NCBI GenBank assembly: GCA_031761405.1
Contig: JASEVX010000008.1
Coordinates: 68,199,418-68,263,417 of the forward strand
DNA: 64,000 nucleotides
From: Serripes groenlandicus
Lineage: Eukaryota > Mollusca > Bivalvia > Cardiida > Cardiidae
Direction of reading: 5' to 3'
Shown here piece by piece: positions 11,917 to 22,639 of the stretch. Within the stretch, counting starts at the first letter, position 1, and each line of letters begins with the position of its first letter. The notes beneath the pieces were generated by a model. The model searched no databases. It was not told the DNA's origin and saw only the letters and a program-made list of their open reading frames with translations. The position numbers and the translations under genes were made by a program.

Positions 11917-11977
11917 GTAAGCGTCGGGGATTTGGACCCGGGCGAACCGGGTTCCATTCCAAGTCGCGGCGCGACGG
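11901..11977 (+). other. tRNA-like (SINE-derived) sequence at array end
   Basis: The last partial unit continues into a tRNA-like stretch: CCGTCGT at the 5' end pairs with GCGACGG at 11971-11977 as a 7-bp acceptor-like stem (one wobble). An A-box-like TTGCCGAGTGG lies at 11907-11917 and a B-box-like GGTTCCATTCC at 11950-11960, 32 bp apart. The T-stem is imperfect and there is extra sequence before the 3' strand, so this is not a functional tRNA gene. It is best read as a degenerate tRNA-derived SINE head. Confidence 0.5.
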
Positions 11978-12246
11978 TCATGGTCTAGTACTGGGTTGTT
12001 TACCTAGGGATGATGAATAAGTGAACTTTCGCTGATATAACGGAAATAATGTTGAAAGCTGCGTAAAAACCCAATAAAACAAAAACCTTAAAGGAATACG
12101 CTCGGCTGAAATTTAAACTATATGACTAAATAGCACTATAGTAATGTATCATTTTGATGTAATTAACTTTTTTTTACATGCTTGCACTACCAAGATATAT
12201 GCTTTTAAAGTTTGTGTTTTCACGTCAGTATCGATCGCCTATGGGC

Positions 12247-12286
12247 GCCGCCATCTTTGCTTATAATCAACTTCCTGTGACGTCAG
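12247..12286. promoter_or_regulatory. Clustered YY1-, ETS- and CRE-like motifs
   Basis: Within 40 bp lie GCCGCCATCTTTG (reverse complement of the YY1-type CAAAGATGGCGGC), CTTCCTG (ETS-type, reversed) and TGACGTCA (perfect CRE palindrome). In animals this combination is typical of core promoters. No downstream gene is recognisable, and the block belongs to the dispersed repeat, so it may be a transposon-borne promoter or chance. Confidence 0.35.
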
Positions 12287-13540
12287 TTACCCACTTCCGA
12301 TTAACACCGTATGGATTGCTAAATTTTCAGATCGCTATCTTATCTTAGGTATAGGTCAAAATTGGCCGAATGCGTAAAAGGCCAGTCCAAAAAGGCCGAT
12401 TATAGGTCCAGAAAGAAAGGCCAATTTCCCAAAATGTCTGGTACAAAAAGGCCGATTATGAGGAAGGACCACTTTTTGAAGTTTAATGGTGTAAATATTG
12501 TATAATTGTATGTTTGTTTTAGATTATTAATTCATCATAGTGGGGCGGACGGTAAATTGATCCGTGTTATAATTGATTACAGTTTGCTTTGAATGTTTAT
12601 TTAAACTTCCTTAATTAGATAATTTGAGAAGTTTATAGAGTCTGCTACAAACGCGTCTTCAACAAGAAAATGGTCGACGTGTTCAATAAAAGGGTAAATT
12701 CATTTTTTTTTATATTTGATCAAACTTTCAAAAGATTTATTTGTTTGTTAAAGAATGAATTGTAAAATAATTTCTCACAAACCTGCATAAAAATCCCTTA
12801 TAATCCAAATGAAATCGTCCAATTTCACAAACACAAAAGGTCACATATTTTAACACCGAACTTTGGGAGAGCCTATGGGAAATGCTTACGTCATAGCGCG
12901 TGGGGATTTTACTCCAAATGAACCGCGTCAGCACAAATTCCGCATTTGGATAGTTTCAGTGTTAATTTCATAATAAGATCAAATTGCATACTTGTGTGAT
13001 ATTTTTTGGTCACGAATCTTCCCAAGAAAAAAACAGTGTGATTCACAACTAAAAAGCAAACACAACAATTCATGATCAGTCTGATCTCTGCCTCACAAGG
13101 TCTTTCCTCTTCTCTTTTCTGATTAATTGTTATCATGTCCACTATCCAGTAAGTTTTGAAAATGCCTGCCTATAGATCTTTTCACCATATAAATATTTTC
13201 GCTGTTGTCGACCAAGGGTTTGAACATGGTCGATTACAGCCAGTGCTGTCCTTGTTTGCATTTGATCATCATCAAATTCCTGACGTTTTGGGCAGTACTT
13301 CAACATAAGTCTGTGAAAGACGTAACAGTATTGCAGTTATTAATTATATAGGAAAAGCTAAATCGAATGTTTTCAAACGAACTGACGTCTTTTGACTGCT
13401 GTAACATTTTACACGCCTTGCATGATGGTCAATTAATTATTTTATTACCCCTAATTAGTTGACTTGCTGTTTATTACCCCTAGTCGGCTGCTGCTCCTGA
13501 TCAGCGCATCAAAGCCTCGGCGGTGCTTTGTTAGTAGATC

Positions 13541-14276
13541 ATAAGTAGTGTCTGATTGCTACCGGAAATATGATTGGGTTTTATGACCTTTAATTGGTTT
13601 TCAATAAAGAACGGTACAATGTTTTTAATTTTCGATTAATCTGTGAATTACGCCTTTTGTCACAACGTTTACAACTTTTTTTATACATGTATTTGCTGTC
13701 ATAGAGATTGTAGTGTTGTGTGGAGTGCCGGTGTAAGAAAGCCTTTATAGGCATGGCCGAAAATTGTTTTTGCTTTTGAGCGGCACAGTAAGCCTCTGTA
13801 GACGCATCCTGACGAACGTGGCTCATTTGTGTAAAAACATCCGAAGCTATGCTGTACTCATTCTTCATAATTTTTCCCGTGTCTTGTATTTGGAGATAAT
13901 GAATTGTGGTAAAATACATTCAACTAAAAACAAGTAACGATTTTAAAAATTGGACGATTTTAAAAGGGATATGTATACAGGTTTGAGAATTTTTCTTCAA
14001 TATATAATATAAAAGTCTTACAACAAAAATCCTTTTGGAAATTTGGTCAAAATTAACCATTTCAATTCTCCCTTTTCAACATACACCAAATCTGCAGCAG
14101 ATGACTAATATGGAAAATCTCTTTACCGCCAACTCCAGAGTATGTAGGGAATGGGTCGAATTATGCCTGCTCAAAAGACTCGCCGACAGATTCTATTACA
14201 GTAGCGTCCGACCACTACCGGAAATTTGATTGTTTCTATGACCTTTGATTGTTCTACAAAAACGACGGTTCATTAT
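13541..14276 (+). repeat. Diverged direct repeat pair (~80 bp)
   Basis: The copy at 13,541-13,620 and the copy at 14,200-14,276 share TACCGGAAAT, TATGACCTTT and a following AACGGT/GACGGT segment, at roughly 70% similarity by eye. Origin unknown; probably remnants of a dispersed element. Confidence 0.45.
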
Positions 14277-14599
14277 GTCTAACGAGCTGTGAAATCATAA
14301 CAAACAACTATCAAATATATAAACGAATGAAATTATTGTATAAATAAATGTTAACACACATATATTTAATTGGCTGATATATATTACACGAGTCAATTTC
14401 GAGTTTTCTATCCACCTACTATGGTTGGATACTATTTACTATAAAACTTTATATAGATCTAGTAATAATATGATGTAATACTTTGAATTTCATTTTGAAT
14501 AATTGAAGTTTAGGTTTGTAAACTTCCGGGGTTAATTTTCTTACGAAAAAGTATATTTTGTATTCCCTTTATAGTACCGCAGTCGTTCATTAGCTAACT

Positions 14600-14925
14600 C
14601 TACTTGTATGTTTTGTTTGGGACATAGAGGGTGAATGACGTCACGATTTTTTTCAGAAAGTATCGAGACATTGCGATATGTAAACAATGGCCGCGCCCAT
14701 GCTGCGCACCGATCAGCACAAACAGTCATCTTTAAATAGTAATATCTTCATTATTAGTTGTATGTTAATGAAATGCATAGTAAATAAATGTTCTTTAAGT
14801 CAATATTTTTCCATTCAAAGCGAGTTTTTTTTCAGCCGAGCGTATTCCTTTAATTTACGAATACCAACACAACCGTCCCACTAGTACATTCAGTGCTTTC
14901 ATCCTCTAGTACATCACTGTCATCT
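14600..14925 (-). repeat. Dispersed repeat, right copy (uninterrupted)
   Basis: Reverse-orientation relative of the element at 11.33-12.30 kb. The core at about 14,831-14,880 is nearly identical to the two halves of the left copy joined at a single TTAA. About 150 bp further along, TGACGTCA (14637-14644) and ATGGCCGCGCCCAT (14687-14700) correspond to the CRE and GC-rich block of the left copy. Possible coding content is too weak to call. Confidence 0.6.
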
Positions 14926-15250
14926 GTTTTTCGTGAAAATAACTTTTTGTTATTAGGAACGTAGTAACTCTGAAAATCCGTTTATTGCGCGGGTGCATCA
15001 GCACCAGTGTATATATTGGTTGTGTTTAAAACTACCACTGGTACAATGAGCTTGCCCATGCGCCGTGTCAATCGTCTTGATCGCGCAAACGCCGTATTTT
15101 ACCGTCAGCTCTCGGTTATTTCCGTAGCAGTTCGTCACTAGACTGGTTCTCGTTCGAGTTTGCAATAGAAGATTAAGATTAGTCAACCAGTCTATTTGTA
15201 TGCGAGTAGTTTTCTTTATAATTAAAACCATAGGGTAACGTGTACCGGCG
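14926..15250. other. Spacer beside 5S-like fragment
   Basis: No gene recognised. A minus-strand frame of 91 codons ends here at 14998, but its beginning lies in the 5S-like fragment, so it is not considered coding. The sequence may be the tail of the 5S-derived element. Confidence 0.5.
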
Positions 15251-15340
15251 TTAAGCCATCGCGGGTCACCCATCCAGGCACTAACCGCGATGAACGTTGC
15301 TTAACTTTACGAAAAGGTCAACCACTCAACCAACGTCGCT
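15251..15340 (-). pseudogene. 5S rRNA-derived fragment (5S-type SINE or pseudogene)
   Basis: The reverse strand matches the internal control region and 3' half of metazoan 5S rRNA. AAGTTAAGCAACG (15295-15307) corresponds to the 5S A-box region AAGCTAAGCAGGG. GGTTAGTGCCTGGATGGG then TGACC (15264-15286) corresponds to GGTTAGTACTTGGATGGG then AGACC, the C-box region. The 5' third of 5S and its terminal stem are not recognisable. The match is partial and diverged, so this is not a functional 5S gene; 5S-derived SINEs (SINE3-like) are an alternative to a simple pseudogene. Confidence 0.65.
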
Positions 15341-15510
15341 ATAAAAGCCGGCTTCCACAGCAAGGCTGTAGAAGTGATATTTTTACCCCGTTCCTGTTAC
15401 ATTTCTCCCTCTTTTCTCTTGACTTGACACGAAGTCACACAACTGAACACAAACAGTATACCAGAGCGGAGTCTATGTAACATCACTGGGAACCACCAGG
15501 GTTTTAATAA

Positions 15511-15540
15511 CCCCCCCCCCCCCCCCCCCCACCCCCACCC
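15511..15540. repeat. Poly-C tract
   Basis: Twenty C residues followed by C-runs broken by single A residues. A simple repeat, hard to sequence, and therefore of uncertain exact length. Confidence 0.9.
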
Positions 15541-16411
15541 TCCATTTAACTGATACCGCCCCTCTCAGAAATTAGCACTTGTAACAGTTTTTGACGCCTA
15601 TAAAGAATACGATTTATGAACAAATTTCGGGAAATGGTAAATTTGCTTTAACCGAGAAAAATATCCTTTTCCTACAACGTTTATCTCCTCAATATAACTT
15701 GTCCATATTGTCCATATATATTATTCGCCCTTTGTTCGAGATATAATCAGTGTTCGGTCGCTTATTATTTCAATCGGTTCACGTCAGGTAAATATGAACT
15801 TTTCATACACATTTTAAATTATGTTTGAGAACGGATAAATAGCTCGTTGTGGAAAATCACGAGTCTATTGTTTCGGTAATCGAAAACCAATACGTATCAT
15901 ATAATTGAATATGATGATTTAAAACGCCACTTTCAAATCTTTGCATTATTAGGTCACAATAAACCAAATAAATTATTTCTTTATTTCCATGTAAATAATC
16001 AGTTTCAACCCTCAAGTGTCACACTTTCTAAGCGAGTCTCAGGTAGAACACCCTAATAGGTATCATTGAAAGGATTTATCACTAAGCTTTAACAAATCCA
16101 AAATGGGGGGGAGGGGGTCATGCAAGAAAGAACTCACCCGGCGAAAATGTTTATCGTTATTCTGAACGAAATGGGACGTAATTGGTTTTTTTCACATTTT
16201 CAAACAAGGTCGAAATACTTAAAATGATCAAATCAATAATTTCCAATGCATCCTATATTACAATGAATTTAAACTCAGTAGCATATTCATTATGGTGAGA
16301 GTATACACTCGTTTCTAGGCAAACAAATATTGTTTAGGGACTATTTTGGCTCTAGATCAGCATGGCCGCGCATGTATTTGGCTTTATTTGACTTTGAATT
16401 GATCGCAGGAA
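15541..16411. other. Unique AT-rich spacer
   Basis: Nothing recognisable except a short G-rich run near 16,104. No gene supported. Confidence 0.5.
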
Positions 16412-16482
16412 TCCCACGTGGGCAAGTGGTTCACATTGGGATTTTAGATCGTGTCTCCAAGGTTCGATCTTCAATCACGGAG
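16412..16482 (+). other. tRNA-like (SINE-type) fragment
   Basis: An A-box-like TGGGCAAGTGG (16419-16429) and a B-box-like GGTTCGATCTT (16461-16471) are 31 bp apart, the spacing found in tRNA-derived SINE heads. The flanks do not form a convincing acceptor stem, so this is not a tRNA gene. It lies about 100 bp before the head of the 23-bp array. Confidence 0.45.
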
Positions 16483-16640
16483 GTGATGCGGAGTACCCAT
16501 GGACAAGGCATATTTCCTAGTTTAGTACTGGTCTGTACTGGTTTGTACTGGTTTGTTTAACAATCGATCAAGAATAAGTGTTCTGTCGCGTTGATTTCAA
16601 TTAAATAACATTGAAAACGGTAAAGATGCTTTGAAGTTTG

Positions 16641-18466
16641 GATGATCTAGTCAGTGATATTTGGAAGATCTTGTCAGTGATATTTGGAAGATCTTGTCAG
16701 TGATATTTGGAAGATCTAGTGAGTAATATTTAGAAGATCTAGTCAGTGATATTTGGAAGATCTAGTCAATGATATTTGGAAGATCTGTTCAGTGATATTT
16801 GGAAGATCTAGTCAGTGATATTTGGAAGATCTAGTCAGTGATATTTGGGAGATCTAGTCAGTGATATTTGGAAGATCTAGTCAATGATATTTGGAAGATC
16901 TGTTCAGTGATATTTGGAAGATCTAGTCAGTGATATTTGGAAGATCTAGTCTGTGATATTTGGAAGATCTAGTCAGTGATATTTGGAAGATCTAGTCAGT
17001 GATATTTGGAAGATCTAGTCAGTGATATTTGGAAGATCTAGTCAGTGATATTTGGAAGATCTAGTCAGTGATATTTGGAAGATCTAGTCAGTGATATTTG
17101 GAAGATCTAGTCAGTGATATTTGGAAGATCTAGTCTGTGATATTTGGAAGATCTTGTCAGTGATATTTGGAAGATCTAGTCAGTGATATTTGGAAGATCT
17201 AGTCAGTGATATTTTGAAGATCTAGTCAGTGATATTTAGAAGATCTAGTCAGACTTGGAATAAGTGTTCTGTCGCGTTGATTTCATTTAAATAACATTGA
17301 AAACGGTAAAGATACTTTGAAGTTTGGATGATCTAGTCAGTGATATTTGGAAGATCTTGTCAGTGATATTTGGAAGATCTTGTCAGTGATATTTGGAAGA
17401 TCTAGTCAGTGATATTTGGAAGATCTAGTCAGTGATATTTGGAAGATCTAGTCAGTGATATTTAGAAGATCTAGTCAGACTTGGAATAAGTGTTCTGTCG
17501 CGTTGATTTCATTTAAATAACATTGAAAACGGTAAAGATGCTTTGAAGTTTGGATGATCTAGTCAGTGATATTTGGAAGATCTTGTCAGTGATATTTGGA
17601 AGATCTAGTCTGTGATATTTGGAAGATCTTGTCAGTGATATATGGAAGATCTAGTCAGTGATATTTGGAAGATCTAGTCAGTGATATTTGGAAGATCTAG
17701 TCAGTGATATTTAGAAGATCTAGTCAGACTTGGAATAAGTGTTCTGTCGCGTTGATTTCATTTAAATAACATTGAAAACGGTAAAGATGCTTTGAAGTTT
17801 GGATGATCTAGTCAGTGATATTTGGAAGATCTTGTCAGTGATATTTGGAAGATCTTGTCAGTGATATTTGGAAGATCTAGTGAGTAATATTTAGAAGATC
17901 TAGTCAGTGATATTTGGAAGATCTAGTCAATGATATTTGGAAGATCTGTTCAGTGATATTTGGAAGATCTAGTCAGTGATATTTGGAAGATCTAGTCAGT
18001 GATATTTGGAAGATCTAGTCAGTGATATTTGGAAGATCTAGTCAGTAATATTTGGAAGATCTAGTCAGTGATATTTGGGAGATCTAGTCAGTGATATTTG
18101 GAAGATCTAGTCAGTGATATTTGGAAGATCTAGTCAGTGATATTTGGAAGATCTAGTCAATGATATTCGGAAGATCTGTTCAGTGATATTTGGAAGATCT
18201 GTTCAGTGATATTTGGAAGATTTAGTCAGTGATATTTGGAAGATCTAGTCAGTGATAATTGGAAGATCTAGTGAGTAATATTTGGAAGATCTAGTCAATG
18301 ATATTCGGAAGATCTGTTCAGTGATATTTGGAAGATCTGTTCAGTGATATTTGGAAGATCTAGTCAGTGATATTTGGAAGATCTAGTCAGTGATATTTGG
18401 AAGATCTAGTCAGTGATATTTGGAAGATCTAGTCATTGATATTTGGATGATCTAGTCATAGATGTT
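16641..18466. repeat. 23-bp minisatellite with recurring ~80-bp head
   Basis: Units of 23 bp read AGATCTAGTCAGTGATATTT then GGA. The array is punctuated by a recurring head sequence containing AATAAGTGTTCTGTCGCG and AACATTGAAAACGGTAAAGA, found at 16,573, 17,259, 17,485 and 17,734. The array therefore consists of blocks of different lengths, each opened by the head. Variants GATCTGTTC, GATCTTGTC and GATATTCGG mark sub-blocks. Confidence 0.95.
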
Positions 18467-18579
18467 TGGGAGAGAAGAAGACATTAACCTCAATGTACTC
18501 CAGTTAAACAATGAAACAAAATGACCGGAAACTAAAATTAAATTTAAATCAAAGTAATGAAAGTACTAAAATGCCGGGG

Positions 18580-19480
18580 ATGTTGGCTCTAGAGTGTTAA
18601 CAAGATTTTCCTTTAATTTGACCTAGTGACCTACTTGTCGACCCAACATGACCCATGTTAGAACTTGACATAGATATCATCAAGAAAAACATTCTGATAA
18701 AGTTTCAACATGCTAAAGCTAAAAATGCAGTATCCAGAGTGATAACAAGATTTTCCTTCAATTTGGCCTAGTGACCTAGTTTTTATTCCGGCATGACCCT
18801 ATTCAAACTTGACCTAGATATCATTTAGATAGATTTCTGACCAAATTTCAAGCTGCTGTAGCCAAAAAAGATGCTTCTACAGAGTTAAGAAGATTTTCCT
18901 TCAATTTAGCCTAGTGACATAGTTTCTGACCCAATATGCCCCATATTCAAACTTAACCTGGATATCATTAATACAAACATTCTGAAATTTCAAACTGCTG
19001 AAGCAAAAATTGCGGCATCTAGAGTGTTAACAAGCTTTTCCTTCAATTTTACCTAGTGACCTACTTTTTGACCCATCATAACCCATGTTCGAATTTGACC
19101 TAGATATAATTATTACAGACCTACCTTTTGACCCATCATGACCCATGTTCGAACTTGACCTACATATCATCAAGACAAACATTCTGATAAAGTTTGAACA
19201 TGCTCAAGTTGAAAACAAGGCCTCCAAAGTGTTAACAAAATGTCCAATCAATTCGACCTAGTGACCTAGTTTTTGACCCGGCTTGATTCATATTCGAACT
19301 CGGCCTGGATATCATTTAGATAAACATTCTCACCAAATTTCAAGCTTTTCCTTCAATTTCACCTAGTGACCTAGTTTTTGACCTCAAATGGCCCAGTTTC
19401 GAATTTGTCCAAGATTTGATGGAGATGAATGTTCTGATAAACTTTCATGAAGAAACGATGCAAAATGTAGCCTGTAGAGT
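18580..19480. repeat. Degenerate ~145-bp tandem repeat
   Basis: About six imperfect copies centre on GACCTAGTGACCTAGTTTTT, GACCC, CATGACCCATATTCGAACTT, GACCTAGATATCAT and ACATTCTGATAAAGTTT. Similar sequences are, to my knowledge, common in bivalve genomes, which supports the molluscan guess; a database search would be decisive. Divergence is far higher than in the neighbouring minisatellites, so this array is older. Confidence 0.8.
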
Positions 19481-19879
19481 AAATGTAATGTAGCCTGTGA
19501 CAAGGGAAAATGTTGACGATGCACGACAGCCGTATTTCCGTATTTTTCTTGCAAGGGATTTTCTCACAAAGATTTTGAGCTACCCGGTTTTAAGCTACTC
19601 GTTTTCCATATATTTTAAAGAAACATTTAAGATCCTTATCTATTCATGGATTAAAACTTTACATTGTGTACGTTTACTTTGAATACTGCGCATACTGTTT
19701 AGCCTGTTGTGAAACGTATTTAACTGATCCCTGGACAATAAAAAAAATATACAAATTTACACTTCTTGAAAGCTGGACATGACAAAATATACGGAGGTAT
19801 TCAGCATAGCTGAATCCCCCGCATAAAAAGTATATGATATATAAGGTTATATAAGGGGTATTATAGTTTGGTGTGATCT
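19481..19879. other. Unique spacer
   Basis: AT-rich sequence between arrays. A 61-codon frame at 19497-19682 has no recognisable features. GGTATTCAGCATAGCTGAATCC (19796-19817) contains a short perfect palindrome, GATTCAGC-type arms around ATAGC. Confidence 0.45.
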
Positions 19880-20663
19880 ACGTGAAGATATAGACCGTTA
19901 TCTATACACCAGGTACATACGTGAAGATATAGAACGTTATCTATACACCAGGTACATACGTGAAGATATAGAACGTTATCTATACACCAGGTACATACGT
20001 GAAGATATAGACCGTTATCTATACACCAGGTACATACGTGAAGATATAGAACGTTATCTATACACCAGGTACATACGTGAAGATATAGAACGTTATCTAT
20101 ACACCAGGTACATACGTGAAGATATAGACCGCTATCTATACACCAGGTACATACGTGAAGATATAGAACGTTATCTATACACCAGGTACATACGTGAAGA
20201 TATAGACCGCTATCTATACACCAGGTACATACGTGAAGATATAGAACGTTATCTATACACCAGGTACATACGTGAAGATATAGAACGTTATCTATACACC
20301 AGGTACATACGTGAAGATATAGAACGTTATCTATACACCAGGTTCATACGTGAAGATATAGAACGTTATCTATACACCAGGTACATACGTGAAGATATCG
20401 ACCGTTATCTATACACCACGTATATACGTGAAGATATAGACCGTTATCTATACACCAGGTACATACGTGAAGATATAGAACGTTATCTATACACCACGTA
20501 TATACGTGAAGATATAGACCGTTATCTATACACCAGGTACATACGTGAAGATATAGACCGTTATCTATACACCACGTATATACGTGAAGATATAGACCGT
20601 TATCTATACACCAGGTACATACGTGAAGATATAGACCGTTATCTATACACCACGTATATACGT
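19880..20663. repeat. 39-bp minisatellite, ~20 copies
   Basis: Units read ACGTGAAGATATAGACCG, TTATCTATACACCAGGTAC, AT. Variants ATAGAACG/ATAGACCG and CAGGTACAT/CACGTATAT alternate. The unit length is a multiple of three, which creates an artefactual 123-codon minus-strand frame at 20344-20715. Within each unit TATAG and CTATA could pair as a small hairpin. Confidence 0.96.
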
Positions 20664-20865
20664 TTCTTTGAAGATTGTTTAGTAATTTCCAGAGGAAATG
20701 ATAAAAATCCAACAACTGTTAAAAATGAGCGGGGCAAACAAGAACGGGATTCTAACAGAAAATTCGAACGGGAGACAGTGGCTCAGAATAAGAACGTATG
20801 TCACGTGATCCAAATGTCCTTTATTTATATTACAGGAATATTTGATGCAAAGGTATTTGATGCAA

Positions 20866-22428
20866 TGATCATTTATTAGTACAGCAGTAGTGGAATCTAA
20901 TTACGAGATCATTTATTAGTGGAGCAGTGGTGTAATCTAATTACAATATCATTTATTAGTGGAACAGTGGTGGAATCTAATAACAATATCATTTATTAGT
21001 GGGGCAGTGGTGTAATCTAATTACAATATCATTTATTAGTGGAGCAGTGGTGTAATCCAATAATAATATCATTTATTAGTGGAGCAGTGGTGGAATCTAA
21101 TTACAATATCATTTATTAGTGGAGCATGGGTGGAATCTAATTACAATATCATTTATTAGTGGAGCTGTGTTGGAATCTAATTACAATATCATTTATTAGT
21201 GGAGCTGTGTTCGAATCTAATTACAATATCATTTATTAGTTGAACAGTGGTGGAGTCTAATTACAATATCATTTATTAGTGGAGCAGTGGTGGAATCTAA
21301 TAACAATATCATTTATTAGTGAAGCAGTGGTGGAATCTAATTACAATATCATTTATCAGTTGAACAATGGTGTAATCTAATTACAATATCATTTATCAGT
21401 GGAACAGTGGTGGAATCTAATTACAATATCATTTATTAGTGGAGCAGTGGTGTAATCCAATAACAATATCATTTATTAGTGGAGCAGTGGTGGAATCTAA
21501 TTACAATATCATTTATTAGTGGAGCTGTGTTGGAATCTAATTACAATATCATTTATTAGTGGAGCTGTGTTCGAATCTAATTACAATATCATTTATTAGT
21601 TGAACAGTGGTGGAATCTAATTACTATATCATTTATTAGTGTTGCAGTGGTGGAATCTAATTACAATATCATTTATTAGTGGAGCTGTGTTGTAATCTAA
21701 TTACAATATCATTTATCAGTGGAGCTGTGTTCAAATCTAATTATAATATCATTTATCAGTGAAACAGTGGTGGAATCTAATTACAATATCATTTATTAGT
21801 TGAGCAGTGGTGGAATCTAATTACAATATCATTTATTAGTGGAGCAGTGGTGTAATCCAATAACAATATCATTTATTAGTGGTGCAGTGGTGGAATCTAA
21901 TTACAATATCATTTATAAGTGGAGCAGTGGTGGAATCTAAATAGAATATCATTTATTAGTGGAGCTGTGTTGGAATCTAATTACAATATCATTTATTAGT
22001 GGAGCTGTGTTGGAATCTAATTACAATATCATTTATTAATGGAACAGTGGTGGAATCTAATTACAATATCATTTATTAGTGGAACAGTGGTGGAATCTAA
22101 TTACAATATCATTTATTAGTGGAGCAGTGGTGTAATCTAATTACAATATCATTTATTAGTGGAACAGTGGTGGAATCTAATTACAATATCATTCATTAGT
22201 GGAACAGTGGTGGAATCTAATTACAATATCATTCATTAGTGGAACAGTGGTGGAATCTAATTACAATATCATTTATTAGTGGAACAGTGGTGGAATCTAA
22301 TTACAATATCCTTTATTAGTGGAGCAGTGGTGGAATCTAATTACAATATCATTTATTAGTGGGGCAGTGTTGGAATCTAATTACAATATCATTTATCAGT
22401 GGAGCTGTGTTCGAATCTAACTACAATA
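20866..22428. repeat. 40-bp minisatellite, ~39 copies
   Basis: Units read TTACAATATCATTTATTAGT followed by GGAGCAGTGGTGGAATCTAA. Subtypes are GGAACAGTGG, GGAGCTGTGTT and TGTAATCCAATAA. Unit length is unusually constant, with almost no indels across 1.5 kb. Confidence 0.97.
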
Positions 22429-22639
22429 TAATAAAATTCACATAAAAGATAATATAAAAATGCTTTTCTCTGTCGAATGCAGTGAAATAAATTCGTTTAT
22501 TTTATTATTATTAGACTTGAACATGCGTTACAAACAAAAGTATAAAACAAAACCTAACAAAAAGAAAAAAATATATTCTATGAATATGAAAGAAAACAAA
22601 ATCTATATAGACTATGCGGAAGAATACTTTCATGGATAT

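Larger units (their letters stand above)
11388..12087. mobile_element. 700-bp insertion flanked by TTAA
   Basis: The segment is bounded by TTAA at 11384-11387 and TTAA at 12088-12091, while the homologous site at about 14,851 (reverse orientation) has a single TTAA. This is the pattern of an insertion with a 4-bp TTAA target-site duplication, known for piggyBac-type and some other DNA transposons. The ends (GGTCAGATAGG... and, reversed, GGTTTTTGTTT) share only GGT, so terminal inverted repeats are not evident. No transposase is encoded. The contents are a 36-bp array, a tRNA-like sequence and about 110 bp of AT-rich tail. Assignment to a transposon class is inference. Confidence 0.55.
11325..12300 (+). 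repeat. Dispersed repeat, left copy, split by insertion
   Basis: Sequence at 11358-11387 plus 12088-12110 matches, in opposite orientation, an uninterrupted copy near 14,831-14,880. Shared blocks include ACGGTTGTGTTGGTATTCGT, AAATTAA and AAGGAATACGCTCGGCTGAA. Homology extends left to about 11,325. On the right it is patchier but collinear, to an ATGGGCGCCGCCAT block (12241-12254) and TGACGTCA (12279-12286), spaced almost as in the other copy. The two halves are separated by 11388-12087. Confidence 0.7.
12111..14600. other. Unique intergenic sequence
   Basis: AT-rich sequence with no supportable gene. Small features are a degenerate repeat of AAAAAGGCCGATTAT (12,375-12,465) and a diverged pair of about 80-bp direct repeats at 13,541-13,620 and 14,200-14,276, both reading TACCGGAAAT, ATGATTG or TTGATTG, then TATGACCTTT. 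Short reading frames (64-109 codons) show no recognisable domains and uneven composition. Confidence 0.6.

Noticed and set aside
11518..11988. Long plus- and minus-strand frames with a 12-residue repeat
   Set aside because: They follow from a 36-bp unit free of stops; both strands are open equally, and no start, splice or domain evidence supports a protein.
14998..15273. 91-codon minus-strand frame
   Set aside because: Its start lies in the 5S-like fragment and no protein domain is recognised.
20344..20715. 123-codon minus-strand frame with a 13-residue repeat
   Set aside because: By-product of a 39-bp unit divisible by three.
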